From: an uncultured Lactobacillus sp.
GTDB taxonomy: Bacteria > Bacillota > Bacilli > Lactobacillales > Lactobacillaceae
Assembly (NCBI RefSeq): GCF_947367085.1
Contig: NZ_CANBCP010000009.1
Location: 1 to 55,723 of the forward strand
Length of the DNA stretch: 55,723 nt
Direction: 5' to 3'
The notes beneath the pieces are model-generated. The model was not told where the DNA came from, ran no database searches, and was given only the letters and a program-made list of their open reading frames with translations. Numbering within the stretch: the stretch's first letter is position 1; the number at the start of each line of letters is the position of its first letter. The translations under genes were made by a program, and so were the position numbers. This document shows, piece after piece, positions 16,118 to 27,152 of this stretch.

Positions 16118-16735
16118 ATGACAAGTAAAAAAGTACAAAATATTACCATCGGGGCAATTTTTGTTGCTATTTTAATTATTCAATCTTTCGTGCCATATTT
16201 AGGATATATTAGAATTTTGCCAGCTTTGCCATCAATTACTATTATTCCTTTGACAGTTGCAATTGCAGGTGGTTTATTAGGTACTGGATTTGGAACTGCT
16301 ATGGGACTTGTTTGGGGAGTATTAAGTTTAATTTTGGCTTATACTCAGCCTGGCGACATGGTATCTTTGATGCTATTTCAAAATCCGTTTATTGCCATTG
16401 TACCTAGAGTGGCAGCGGGGTTTGCAGGTGGAATGATTTCGCTTGCAGCTAAAGAAGAAAGTAGACGTCAAAAAACATTTATTTTTGGGCTAAGTGGATT
16501 AGCAGTATCGCTGATTAATACTTTATTGGTAATTACACTGACCAGTTTATTTTTCGCTAATAATCCCGCCGCCCTTCTTCATAATTTGGGTCAAAGTACG
16601 TCGCAAGCTCCATTAATTTGGATTTTATTAGTAGCTTTAGGGATGAACGGAGTAGTTGAGGCAATCTTTACTGGCGTGGTTACTCCTATTATTGTGATGC
16701 CGTTAAGACGTTTTTTAAGTAAGAAGAGTCGATAA
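16118..16735 (+). CDS. ECF transporter S component (vitamin/precursor uptake)
   Basis: A 205-residue membrane protein with about six hydrophobic segments and Gly/Ala-rich helices in the manner of energy-coupling-factor substrate-binding subunits (for example NPFIAIVPRVAAGFAGG). It resembles the HmpT/PanT-type group, so pantothenate or a pyrimidine precursor is possible, but the substrate cannot be fixed by sequence. It needs EcfA/A'/T, which are not in this window. The frame is open back into the tRNA, but ATG 16118 is chosen because AAGGAG lies 9 bases upstream. ATG 16094 has no ribosome site. It has no visible promoter of its own. Confidence 0.85.
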   Translation: MTSKKVQNITIGAIFVAILIIQSFVPYLGYIRILPALPSITIIPLTVAIAGGLLGTGFGTAMGLVWGVLSLILAYTQPGDMVSLMLFQNPFIAIVPRVAAGFAGGMISLAAKEESRRQKTFIFGLSGLAVSLINTLLVITLTSLFFANNPAALLHNLGQSTSQAPLIWILLVALGMNGVVEAIFTGVVTPIIVMPLRRFLSKKSR

Positions 16736-16738
16736 ATA

Positions 16739-17371
16739 ATGCCGAGAAGGTCAAGATCAAGAAGCAATAAAAATAATTTATTACTACTGAAGGTTTTTGC
16801 GTTTGCAATTGTTTTTGTTGTCTTACTTGCTGGACTTTATTATCGTCATCAAGTGTTAACTAATCAGCAGCTTCAACAGCAAGAAATGCTAAAAAAACAG
16901 GCTATGCAAAGTCGTAGTAATTTTATAAAAACTATTGCGCCAATTGCACAAAATGAAGACAAACCCTATGGGATCTTGCCTAGCGTGACGATTGCTCAAG
17001 CCGCTTTAGAAAGTAATTATGGTCAAAGTGAATTAGCTAAAAAATATAATAATTTATTTGGAGTAAAAGGTAGCGATCCTAATACTAGTCAAGTTATGAC
17101 AACACAAGAATTTGTGAATGGCCGTTGGGAAACAATTCATGGTCGCTTTCAAATATATGATTCTTATCAAGCAAGTATTCACGCACACACTATGCTTTTT
17201 GTAAATGGGACAACTTGGAACTCCAAACAATACCAACATGTCCTAGCAGCCAAAGATTATCGAACGCAAGCTAAAGCTTTAGAAACTGATGGTTATGCGA
17301 CTGATCCTGGCTATGCGAATAAAGTAATTCAAATTATTGAGGAATATAATTTAACTCAATACGATAATTAA
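16739..17371 (+). CDS. Membrane-anchored GH73 N-acetylglucosaminidase
   Basis: A 210-residue protein with a basic N-terminus, a single membrane segment (about 14-34) and a GH73 glucosaminidase domain (about 60-205). The putative catalytic Glu91 lies in QAALESNYG, followed by NNLFGVKG and the WETIHGRFQIYDSYQASIHAH region. These enzymes cut the glycan strands of peptidoglycan. The protein should sit with its domain outside the membrane (type II). It lacks LysM, SH3 or S-layer repeats. It starts three bases after the upstream gene and shares its transcript. The ribosome site is a weak AAGAAGAG. Confidence 0.9.
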   Translation: MPRRSRSRSNKNNLLLLKVFAFAIVFVVLLAGLYYRHQVLTNQQLQQQEMLKKQAMQSRSNFIKTIAPIAQNEDKPYGILPSVTIAQAALESNYGQSELAKKYNNLFGVKGSDPNTSQVMTTQEFVNGRWETIHGRFQIYDSYQASIHAHTMLFVNGTTWNSKQYQHVLAAKDYRTQAKALETDGYATDPGYANKVIQIIEEYNLTQYDN

Positions 17372-17400
17372 TAGCTCATCGAACAGATGAGCTATTTTTT
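17371..17400 (+). terminator. Terminator after the GH73 gene
   Basis: A perfect 10-bp stem ATAGCTCATC/GATGAGCTAT (17371-17380 with 17386-17395) is followed by six T. The stem begins at the last base of the stop codon. Confidence 0.92.
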
Positions 17401-17408
17401 GTTATAAT
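17400..17408 (+). promoter_or_regulatory. Extended -10 promoter of the pcrA operon
   Basis: TGTTATAAT (17400-17408) is an extended -10 (TGn plus perfect TATAAT) directly after the upstream terminator. No good -35 is seen at the expected distance, which is usual for extended -10 promoters. Confidence 0.6.
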
Positions 17409-17456
17409 GGATAGGTCAATTTTTACTGTTTTTTGTTTAAGTAGATGGGGAGCAAA

Positions 17457-19703
17457 ATGAGCGAAGAATCAATTTTACAAGGCTTAAATGAGCAGCAAAA
17501 AAAAGCTGTTAAGTGTACTGATGGACCACTTCTAGTTGTCGCTGGCGCAGGTAGTGGAAAAACATCGGTTTTAACTAGAAGAGTAGCTTATCTGATCGAA
17601 GAAAAGAATGTGGCTCCTTGGAATATTTTAGCGATTACTTTTACCAATAAAGCGGCTAGTGAGATGCGTGAACGCGTACAAAAACTTCTTGGACCGGTAG
17701 CTGAAAGTATCTGGATGTCAACTTTTCATGCATTGTGCGTCAGAATTTTACGTAGAGATGCTGATAAAATCGGCTACTCAAAGAGTTTTTCAATTGCGGA
17801 TTCAGCAGAACAATTAACTTTAGTTAAACGAATTCAAAAAGAATTTAACATTAATCCTAAAATGTATGATCCAAAGGCAATTTTGGCTACTATCTCAAAT
17901 GCAAAAAATGACTTGATGACGCCTGATGCCTTTGAAATGCAAGCTAAGAGCCCATTTGAAAAGGTGACAGCCAAGGTATATCGTGAGTATCAACATCATC
18001 TGCAACGTGATCAGATTATGGATTTTGATGATTTAATTATGCAGACGCTTGTTTTATTCAAAAAAGATAAGGCTACTCTGCATTATTATCAAAATAAATT
18101 CCGTTATATCTTAGTCGACGAATATCAGGATACTAACCAAGCTCAATATGAACTTTGTCATATGTTAGCAGCTCAATATAAAAATATCTGTGTTGTTGGG
18201 GATGCCGACCAGTCAATTTATGGCTGGCGTGGCGCTAACATGAACAATATTTTGAATTTTGAAAAAGACTATCAAAATGATGAAGTTCACACTATTAAGT
18301 TAGAGCAAAATTATCGTTCAACCGGCCACATTTTAGATGCGGCTAATGCGGTGATTAAGCACAATTTTAAACGTAAACCTAAAAAGCTTTGGACTGATCG
18401 CGGGGAAGGTCAAAAGGTAAATTACTATCGTGCCCAAAGCGGCAATGATGAAGCTCACTTTATTGTTTCTAAGATTCAAGAAGAAATGAAAAAAGGAGAG
18501 CGTAAGTACAAAGATTTTGCAGTTCTTTATAGAACAAACGCTCAATCTCGTAACGTCGAAGAAGCCTTTGTTAAATCTAATGTGCCTTACAAGATTGTTG
18601 GTGGTCACAAGTTCTATGACCGAAAGGAAATTAAAGATATTTTAAGTTACTTGAAGATAGTAGCTAACCCTGCTGATTCGATGAGTTTGAACCGAATTAT
18701 TAATACTCCTAAACGAGGAATTGGGCCAATCAGCATGGCAAAGTTCAATAGCTTTTTAAATGAACATGATTTTTCTGTTTTAGAAGGTTTTCAAAATTTG
18801 GCTCTAGCTCCAATTAGCGGCAAGGTAGCTAAGACATTTGCTGAATTCGGTAGCAATTTAGAAGATGCTATCAAGTATGCAAAAGATCATAGTGTCACCG
18901 GATTAACTGAGAAGATTCTTGAAGATTTCGGCTATAGTCAAGCTTTGAGAAATGAACATACAATTGAAGCAGATACCCGTTTGGAAAACTTAGATGAATT
19001 CTTGACTGTAACTAAACGTTTTGATGATAATTATGAGCCAGAAGACGAAGATTCAACAGCTTTGGGTGATTTTCTATCAGAAGTGACCCTGCTGAGTGAT
19101 CAAGATGATTTGGCCGATCAAGAAAATCAAGTAGCACTGATGACTCTACATGCAGCTAAAGGTCTGGAATTTCCAGTAGTCTTTTTAGTTGGGATGGAGG
19201 AAGGATTATTCCCATTAGCTCGCTCATCTCAAAGTGAAGATGATCTTGAAGAAGAGCGTCGTTTAGCATATGTAGGAATTACGCGTGCTGAAAGAGAATT
19301 ATACGTAACAAATGCTTTTTCAAGAATGCTTTATGGACGTCCACAAAATAATCCGCCTTCTAGATTTTTAGATGAAATTGAAGATAAAGATATCGACAAT
19401 ATTTCACCAGATAATAACATTATTGATGTTTCTTCACGTAACTTTACTAAACAAACAATTCCTTTTGCCAAGTTAAATGAAAGAGCTCATGCTCAAGTTT
19501 ATACTGCTAAGAAAGCTTCTGGAGCAGTTGGAGCTGATAAAAAATCTTGGAATGTTGGCGATCAAGTTGAACATAAAGCTTGGGGTAAAGGAGTCGTCGT
19601 CAAAGTCAATGGAACAGGCGAAGATATGGAATTAGATATTGCCTTTTCTGGAATGGGAATAAAGCGCCTTTTAGCTGCATTTGCACCAATTAAAAAGCTA
19701 TAA
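17457..19703 (+). CDS. pcrA: ATP-dependent DNA helicase PcrA (UvrD/Rep family)
   Basis: A 748-residue superfamily 1A 3'-5' helicase for DNA repair and plasmid/replication fork processing. Walker A GAGSGKT is at 30-36. It also has DEYQDTNQAQY (motif II), GDADQSIYGWRGA (motif III), LMTLHAAKGLEF (V) and RRLAYVGITRA (VI), plus the C-terminal Tudor-like tail (VEHKAWGKGVVVKV). ATG 17457 is chosen because GGGGAG lies just upstream. The ATG at 17445 overlaps that site. It is the first gene of the operon pcrA-ligA-camS-gatCAB-dgkB. Confidence 0.96.
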   Translation: MSEESILQGLNEQQKKAVKCTDGPLLVVAGAGSGKTSVLTRRVAYLIEEKNVAPWNILAITFTNKAASEMRERVQKLLGPVAESIWMSTFHALCVRILRRDADKIGYSKSFSIADSAEQLTLVKRIQKEFNINPKMYDPKAILATISNAKNDLMTPDAFEMQAKSPFEKVTAKVYREYQHHLQRDQIMDFDDLIMQTLVLFKKDKATLHYYQNKFRYILVDEYQDTNQAQYELCHMLAAQYKNICVVGDADQSIYGWRGANMNNILNFEKDYQNDEVHTIKLEQNYRSTGHILDAANAVIKHNFKRKPKKLWTDRGEGQKVNYYRAQSGNDEAHFIVSKIQEEMKKGERKYKDFAVLYRTNAQSRNVEEAFVKSNVPYKIVGGHKFYDRKEIKDILSYLKIVANPADSMSLNRIINTPKRGIGPISMAKFNSFLNEHDFSVLEGFQNLALAPISGKVAKTFAEFGSNLEDAIKYAKDHSVTGLTEKILEDFGYSQALRNEHTIEADTRLENLDEFLTVTKRFDDNYEPEDEDSTALGDFLSEVTLLSDQDDLADQENQVALMTLHAAKGLEFPVVFLVGMEEGLFPLARSSQSEDDLEEERRLAYVGITRAERELYVTNAFSRMLYGRPQNNPPSRFLDEIEDKDIDNISPDNNIIDVSSRNFTKQTIPFAKLNERAHAQVYTAKKASGAVGADKKSWNVGDQVEHKAWGKGVVVKVNGTGEDMELDIAFSGMGIKRLLAAFAPIKKL

Positions 19704-19709
19704 TTATAG

Positions 19710-21746
<2,037 letters not shown>

Positions 21747-21760
21747 AAGGATTTAAAAAA

Positions 21761-22900
21761 TTGAAAAGATTTTTAAAGATAACTGCTATTTTTGGAGCGC
21801 TCGTATCGTTAAGTGCTTGCGGTAATTTAAAAAATTCAGATCTGGCTAATAACCCTACCACTTCAACGACAAAACAAAAGAACTACCAAACTACAAGTAC
21901 CAATAACAATGGTTACAATGTTTTGCTTAAAGATGGCAAATATTTAACTAGTCCGATTGAAGGAATGACCGCTAATACTAGTGATAACACAGTCGATACG
22001 CGTGCACTTGAATCTGGCTTAATTACACTTTCTAAGAATGAATTTGCTACTAATAAGTATGTATTTCAAGAAGGTCAGCAGCTTTCTACTGCCACAGTAA
22101 CTGATTGGTTGAATCGTAAATCAAAAGATAATAAAGAAGGGTTAAATCCAGCAAAAAGCACCAGTAAAAAGTCTTATTCACCGATTCTTTTGGATCAAAT
22201 AATTGAACAAGATTATTTACAAAAATCTGGTTCTAGCTATAAATTGGGTGGAATGAGTTTAGGTTTAGCCTTGAATTCAGTTGATTACTATACTGAAGGT
22301 AAAAAAGGTATCGAACGACATGTTGATATTTCTAGCGCTCGTCAAAATGAATTTGGTAAAAAAGCGGCAGATGACATTGTAGCTCGACTAAGAAAGCACA
22401 AAGCTACTAAATCAATTCCAATTATGATCGGTTTATTTAGAAAAACTGGAAAAGATTCTCTTGTTGGAGGGAATTACTTTGCATATGGAATTGCGAACGC
22501 AAATAGTAGTAAAATAAATGAATGGAAAACAGTCAATTATCGCAGTCAAGTATTGCCAACTGTTGGAAATGAAAAAGCAATCAATTCGACGGATGCAGCA
22601 GCCTTTAGTAATTTTAAGGCCGCAGTTCAAGGCTATTTCCCTAACATTAGTGGGGTAACAGCAACAGTGCATTATCAAGGTAAAGAGTTAATTCAGATGA
22701 ATATTAATATTACGACTCAATTCTTTGGATATGCTCAAATTCAGAGCTTTTCAAGATTAGTTGCTTCATCTGCTAAAAAATATCTACCTGCACATGCACC
22801 AGTTGAGATACAGATTAATTCTGTTAATGATATTCAGGCTTTAGTTGCAAAGAATTCCGCAGATGACAGTTACTATGTCCACGTCTTTGGCGGTGAATAG
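21761..22900 (+). CDS. camS: CamS-family lipoprotein (sex-pheromone precursor family)
   Basis: A 379-residue lipoprotein. The signal peptide ends in the lipobox LSAC at 17-20, so Cys20 is the lipidated residue. The rest is a CamS domain with a Ser/Thr/Asn-rich linker near 22-60. In other Firmicutes the lipoprotein signal peptide of CamS is processed into a peptide pheromone for conjugative plasmids, but the role of the mature protein is unknown. TTG start with AAGGAT upstream. It lies between ligA and gatC, which is conserved synteny in the group. Whether the signal peptide is a pheromone here cannot be judged. Confidence 0.9.
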   Translation: MKRFLKITAIFGALVSLSACGNLKNSDLANNPTTSTTKQKNYQTTSTNNNGYNVLLKDGKYLTSPIEGMTANTSDNTVDTRALESGLITLSKNEFATNKYVFQEGQQLSTATVTDWLNRKSKDNKEGLNPAKSTSKKSYSPILLDQIIEQDYLQKSGSSYKLGGMSLGLALNSVDYYTEGKKGIERHVDISSARQNEFGKKAADDIVARLRKHKATKSIPIMIGLFRKTGKDSLVGGNYFAYGIANANSSKINEWKTVNYRSQVLPTVGNEKAINSTDAAAFSNFKAAVQGYFPNISGVTATVHYQGKELIQMNINITTQFFGYAQIQSFSRLVASSAKKYLPAHAPVEIQINSVNDIQALVAKNSADDSYYVHVFGGE

Positions 22901-22910
22901 GAGGCAAACG

Positions 22911-23213
22911 GTGAAAATTACAAAAGAAAATATAAACCACGTTGCAAAATTATCGCGACTTGAATTTAGTGATGATGTAATTGATTCATTTACAAAACAA
23001 ATGGGTGACATTATCAATATGGCAGATCAATTAGCTGAAGTAGACACTGAAGGTGTTGAAGAAACAGTTCAGGTAGTAGATCGTGATACTGTCTACAGAC
23101 AAGATAAGCCGCAGCATTGGGAAAGTAGAGCTGAATTAATGGAAAATGTTCCTGAAAAGGCAGACGGATTCATTAAGGTACCAGTGATTATTGATAAGGA
23201 TGATAACGAGTAA
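22911..23213 (+). CDS. gatC: Glutamyl-tRNA(Gln)/Asp-tRNA(Asn) amidotransferase subunit C
   Basis: A 100-residue subunit that stabilises GatA in the GatCAB complex, which converts Glu-tRNA(Gln) to Gln-tRNA(Gln) or Asp-tRNA(Asn) to Asn-tRNA(Asn). It begins [20 protein letters not shown], the family start. GTG 22911 is chosen because a perfect AGGAGG lies 6 bases upstream. The frame is open further into camS, but without a ribosome site. Its TAA overlaps the gatA ATG (TAATG), giving tight coupling. Confidence 0.95.
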   Translation: MKITKENINHVAKLSRLEFSDDVIDSFTKQMGDIINMADQLAEVDTEGVEETVQVVDRDTVYRQDKPQHWESRAELMENVPEKADGFIKVPVIIDKDDNE

Positions 23214-24652
23214 TGAATTACTTAAATGAAAACATTGACTCTTTAAACAAGAAATTAAAAGACGGTGAAATTTCAGCTGAATCTTTAGCAAAAGATACAA
23301 TTGAAAACATCAAAAAAACTGATGAAAAGTTAAATGCTTGGATTACTGTAAAAGAAGATGCAAAACCTGCAGAAAATCTTGATTTCAACGCTAATAAGTT
23401 AGCTGGTATTCCAATTGCCATTAAAGATAATATTATTACTAATGGAATTAAGACTACTGCAGCAAGTCATATGCTTTACAATTACATGCCAATGTATGAT
23501 GCCACTGTAATTAGCAAGTTAAAGAAGGCTCAAGCTACAATTGTGGGTAAAACAAACTTAGATGAATTTGCGATGGGTTCATCTACTGAGCACTCATACT
23601 ATGGTGCAACTCATAATCCTTGGAATTTAGATAAAGTTCCTGGTGGCTCTTCTGGTGGTTCTGCCGCAGCAGTTGCAAGTGGCCAAGTCGTTGCAGCACT
23701 TGGTTCAGATACTGGTGGTTCAATTAGACAACCAGCTGCTTTTAACGGTATTTTTGGTATTAAACCAACTTATGGTCGAGTATCTCGTTGGGGTCTTATC
23801 GCATTTGGTTCTTCACTCGATCAAATTGGTGTAATGACTAAGCGTGTTAAGGACTCAGCTGAAGTATTAAACGTTATCGCAGGTAGTGATGAACATGATT
23901 CAACTGTTTCTGAAAAAGAAGTTCCTGATTTTACTAGCTTTATTGGTCAAGATGTTAAGGGCTTACGCGTAGCAGTTCCTAAGGAATATATGGATGCAGT
24001 AAGTGGTGAAATGCGTGAAGTTATTCAAAAGCAAATCGATAGCTTAAAAGATGCTGGCGCAATCATCAACGAAGTATCATTGCCACATACTAAGTATGTT
24101 GTTCCCGATTACTATATCATCGCTTCAAGTGAAGCTTCTTCAAACCTTCAAAGATATGACGGCATCCGTTATGGATATCGTGCAAAAGACACTAAGAACT
24201 TACTTGATGTTTACGTTAAATCACGTTCTGAAGGTTTTGGTACAGAAGTTAAGCGTCGTATTATGCTTGGTTCATTTGCATTATCAGCTGGTTCATATGA
24301 CAGATTCTTTAGACAAGCAGCTAAAGTTAGAACTTTGATTTGCGATGACTTTGACAAGATTTTTGCTGAAAATGATGTAATCGTTGGACCAACTATTACT
24401 GAACCTGCATTTGGCATTGGTGAAGAAGTTTCTGACCCAATCAAGATGTACAACAACGATATCTTAACTATTTCTGCAAACTTAGCAGGTGTTCCTGCAG
24501 CAAGTGTTCCAGCTGGATTAGTTGATGGTATGCCTGTTGGATTGCAAATTATGGCTAAACGTTTTGATGAAGGAAATGTCTTTAAGACTGCTGACTTTAT
24601 TGAGCGTACTAATAAATTCTATGAAAAAACACCAGCTGGAATGGAGGATTAA
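23213..24652 (+). CDS. gatA: Glutamyl-tRNA(Gln) amidotransferase subunit A
   Basis: A 479-residue amidase-signature glutaminase subunit. It hydrolyses glutamine and channels ammonia to GatB. The Ser-cisSer-Lys catalytic triad is recognisable as Lys71 (AIKDNI), Ser146 (PGGSSGGS) and Ser170 ([12 protein letters not shown]). Length is normal. Overlaps gatC by one base and precedes gatB by 3 bases. Confidence 0.97.
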   Translation: MNYLNENIDSLNKKLKDGEISAESLAKDTIENIKKTDEKLNAWITVKEDAKPAENLDFNANKLAGIPIAIKDNIITNGIKTTAASHMLYNYMPMYDATVISKLKKAQATIVGKTNLDEFAMGSSTEHSYYGATHNPWNLDKVPGGSSGGSAAAVASGQVVAALGSDTGGSIRQPAAFNGIFGIKPTYGRVSRWGLIAFGSSLDQIGVMTKRVKDSAEVLNVIAGSDEHDSTVSEKEVPDFTSFIGQDVKGLRVAVPKEYMDAVSGEMREVIQKQIDSLKDAGAIINEVSLPHTKYVVPDYYIIASSEASSNLQRYDGIRYGYRAKDTKNLLDVYVKSRSEGFGTEVKRRIMLGSFALSAGSYDRFFRQAAKVRTLICDDFDKIFAENDVIVGPTITEPAFGIGEEVSDPIKMYNNDILTISANLAGVPAASVPAGLVDGMPVGLQIMAKRFDEGNVFKTADFIERTNKFYEKTPAGMED

Positions 24653-24655
24653 TTA

Positions 24656-26086
24656 ATGAATTTTAAATCGACTATCGGATTAGAAGTTCACTTCGAATTA
24701 AAGACTAAGAGTAAGATTTTCTCTCCATCACCAGTAACTTATGGGGCAGAAGTCAATACTGCAACTAACGTAATTGACTGGGCAATGCCTGGTGTTTTGC
24801 CTAAGCTTAACAAGGATGTTTATCGTTTAGGTATTATGGTCGCATTGGCAACTCATTCTCATATTTTGCCAACAACTCACTTTGACCGTAAGAACTACTA
24901 CTACCCAGATAACCCAAAGGCTTACCAGATCACTCAGTTCTTCCAACCACTTGCTCGCGATGGTTATATCGAAGTTGAAGTTCGCGGCAAGAAAAAGCGT
25001 ATCGGTATTCACGAAATGCACATCGAAGAAGATGCTGGTAAAAACACTCACGGAGCTAATGGATATTCTTACGTTGACTTAAACCGTCAAGGTGTGCCAC
25101 TTCTCGAAGTTGTTTCTGAACCAGATATGGAAGATCCAGAAGAAGCTTACGCATACTTAACTAAGTTACGTCAAATTGTTCAATTTACTGGTGCTTCTGA
25201 CGTTAAGATGGAAGAAGGATCAATGCGTGTTGATACCAACATTTCTATCCGTCCTGCTGGTCAAAAAGAACTTGGTACTAAGGTCGAAATGAAGAACTTG
25301 AACTCATTTGACCACGTAAGACGCTCACTTGCTTATGAAGAGCAACGTCAACAGCAAGTACTTCTTTCTGGTGGAAAAGTTCAACTTTCTACTCGTCGTT
25401 TTGATGAAGCAACTGGTAAGACAGTTTTAGAGCGTGTTAAGGAAGGTGACGCTGATTATCGTTACTTCCCAGAACCAGATATTGCACCATACCACATTAA
25501 GCAAAGCTGGATTGATGAAATTAAAGAAACTCTTCCAGAATCACCATTTGAACGTCGCAATCGTTACATCAATGATTACGGCATTAAAGCTTACGATGCA
25601 GATGTTATTTTGCAAACTAAAGAAAGCTCTGACTACTATGATGCAGCAGTTCAAGCTGGAGCAGATCCAACTTTGGCTGCTAACTGGTTGAATACGCAAA
25701 TTAATGGTTACTTGAATGAAAACCAAATTGGCATTAAGGATATCAAGCTTACCCCTGAACATTTAGCTGAAATGATCAAGATGATCAAGGATGGTACTAT
25801 TTCCACTAAGATCGCTAAGAAGGTCTTCAAAGAATCTATGGAAAATGGTACTGATCCTAAGAAATACGTTGAAGATAAGGGTATGGTTCAATTATCAGAT
25901 CTATCTGTCTTAGAGCCAATGGTAACTAAAGTGGTTGATGATAACCCACAATCAGTTGAAGACTTTAAGAATGGTAAAGATCGTGCTATCGGCTTCTTAG
26001 TTGGACAAATTATGAAGCAGACTCGCGGTAAAGCTAACCCTAAAGTTGTCAACGAACTTTTAAACAAAGAATTACAAAGTCGTTAA
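24656..26086 (+). CDS. gatB: Aspartyl/glutamyl-tRNA amidotransferase subunit B
   Basis: A 476-residue kinase/amidotransferase subunit that phosphorylates the tRNA-bound Glu or Asp and adds ammonia from GatA. It opens with STIGLEVHFELKTKSKIFS and contains the HIEEDAGK segment. The C-terminal part is the YqeY-like tRNA-binding tail. GGAGG lies upstream of ATG 24656. It is the third gene of the gatCAB set. Confidence 0.97.
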   Translation: MNFKSTIGLEVHFELKTKSKIFSPSPVTYGAEVNTATNVIDWAMPGVLPKLNKDVYRLGIMVALATHSHILPTTHFDRKNYYYPDNPKAYQITQFFQPLARDGYIEVEVRGKKKRIGIHEMHIEEDAGKNTHGANGYSYVDLNRQGVPLLEVVSEPDMEDPEEAYAYLTKLRQIVQFTGASDVKMEEGSMRVDTNISIRPAGQKELGTKVEMKNLNSFDHVRRSLAYEEQRQQQVLLSGGKVQLSTRRFDEATGKTVLERVKEGDADYRYFPEPDIAPYHIKQSWIDEIKETLPESPFERRNRYINDYGIKAYDADVILQTKESSDYYDAAVQAGADPTLAANWLNTQINGYLNENQIGIKDIKLTPEHLAEMIKMIKDGTISTKIAKKVFKESMENGTDPKKYVEDKGMVQLSDLSVLEPMVTKVVDDNPQSVEDFKNGKDRAIGFLVGQIMKQTRGKANPKVVNELLNKELQSR

Positions 26087-26104
26087 TATTGGAAGGTGAA
26101 GGCA

Positions 26105-27013
26105 ATGGCAAAAAAAGCAAGATTGATTTATAATCCTGTTTCTGGTCACGAGCAAATGATCTCGAATGTAGCTGATATTTTAGATGTATTGGAGCAAGCT
26201 GGCTTTGAAGCTAGTGCATATCGAACCACGCCAGAGCCATTGTCTGCCCAAAATGAAGCAAAAAGGGTTAGTTTAGAAGGCTTTGATTTAATTGTGGGTG
26301 CTGGTGGCGATGGAACGATCAGTGAAATTGTCAACGGAATTGCTCCTTTAGAAAAAAGACCAAAACTTGCAGTGATTCCAGCAGGAACTACTAATGATTT
26401 TGCTCGGGCATTGAAGATTCCTCGTGATAACTTGGTCGATAGTGCTAAGGTTATCTTAAAAGGAAAAACGCAAAAGATGGATATTGGCCGTGCTGGCGAA
26501 AAGTATTTCATGAATATTGCAGCTAGTGGTTCTTTAACAGAACTAACTTATGGAGTTCCGTCAGAGTTGAAATCAGTCTTAGGTTATACCGCATATTTGC
26601 TTAAAGGTGCAGAAATGCTGCCACATATCTCAAGCAATAAAATGCGATTAATTTATGATGAGGGCGTGTATGAAGGCGACATCTCAATGTTTTTATTAGG
26701 GATGACGAATTCAATCGGTGGATTCGAACAGATCATGCCAGATGCTCAATTATCTGATGGATTATTCCAATTAATTGTAGTTAAAACCGCCAATCCAATT
26801 GATATGCTTAGACTTATGGCGATGGCTTTAAATGGAAAGCATATCAATGATCCTCAGGTTATTTATACTAAGACTAAGTCACTCAATGTCGAAGTTTTAA
26901 ATGAACCTAAGGATGGAAAAAAGATCCCTGTTAACTTAGATGGGGAAGTTGGAGGATATCTTCCAATTGATTTTGAAAATTTAAAACAACATATCGAGTT
27001 TTATGTTGGCTAA
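26105..27013 (+). CDS. dgkB: Diacylglycerol kinase (DgkB/DagK, soluble type)
   Basis: A 302-residue DAGK_cat-family lipid kinase that recycles diacylglycerol from lipoteichoic acid synthesis to phosphatidate. It has GGDGT at 67-71 (nucleotide binding), PAGTTNDFARAL after it, and GFEQIMPDAQLSDGLFQL in the second half. ATG 26105 is preferred, with AAGGTGA 5 bases upstream. The in-frame GTG 26096 is part of that site. Last gene of the operon, with a strong terminator after it. Confidence 0.93.
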   Translation: MAKKARLIYNPVSGHEQMISNVADILDVLEQAGFEASAYRTTPEPLSAQNEAKRVSLEGFDLIVGAGGDGTISEIVNGIAPLEKRPKLAVIPAGTTNDFARALKIPRDNLVDSAKVILKGKTQKMDIGRAGEKYFMNIAASGSLTELTYGVPSELKSVLGYTAYLLKGAEMLPHISSNKMRLIYDEGVYEGDISMFLLGMTNSIGGFEQIMPDAQLSDGLFQLIVVKTANPIDMLRLMAMALNGKHINDPQVIYTKTKSLNVEVLNEPKDGKKIPVNLDGEVGGYLPIDFENLKQHIEFYVG

Positions 27014-27014
27014 T

Positions 27015-27043
27015 AAAAAGGCTTCTGAGTAGAAGCCTTTTTT
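27015..27043 (+). terminator. Terminator of the pcrA-dgkB operon
   Basis: A perfect 12-bp stem AAAAAGGCTTCT/AGAAGCCTTTTT (27015-27026 with 27031-27042), loop of four, has a T run. It marks the boundary to the accessory Sec island. Confidence 0.92.
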
Positions 27044-27055
27044 GTGTGTCTAAAT

Positions 27056-27152
27056 TTGACCAATTTATCAAATGAACAACCATTACTGTATTAAATTAGA
27101 GGAGGGTTGTAATGTTAACCTAAAAAAATGATAGACTACTATTATATAACAA
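27056..27152 (+). promoter_or_regulatory. Leader region of the accessory Sec operon
   Basis: This gap holds the likely promoter(s) of secY2. Candidates are TTATCA (27065-27070) with TATTAA (27089-27094, spacing 18), and TTAACC (27115-27120) with TATTAT (27140-27145, spacing 19). Neither is strong. Between them lies a near-ideal ribosome site followed by a three-codon reading frame, listed separately. Confidence 0.4.
27098..27123 (+). other. Three-codon leader ORF with strong ribosome site
   Basis: AGAGGAGG (27098-27105) is followed after six bases by ATG TTA ACC TAA (27112-27123), a complete frame encoding Met-Leu-Thr. Its ribosome site is better than that of secY2, 30 bases downstream. It could be a regulatory leader or the remnant of a lost gene start. 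Confidence 0.45.

Noticed and set aside
22845-22910. Longer gatC beginning inside camS
   Set aside because: GTG 22911 has a perfect AGGAGG and matches the family start; the upstream ATG has none.
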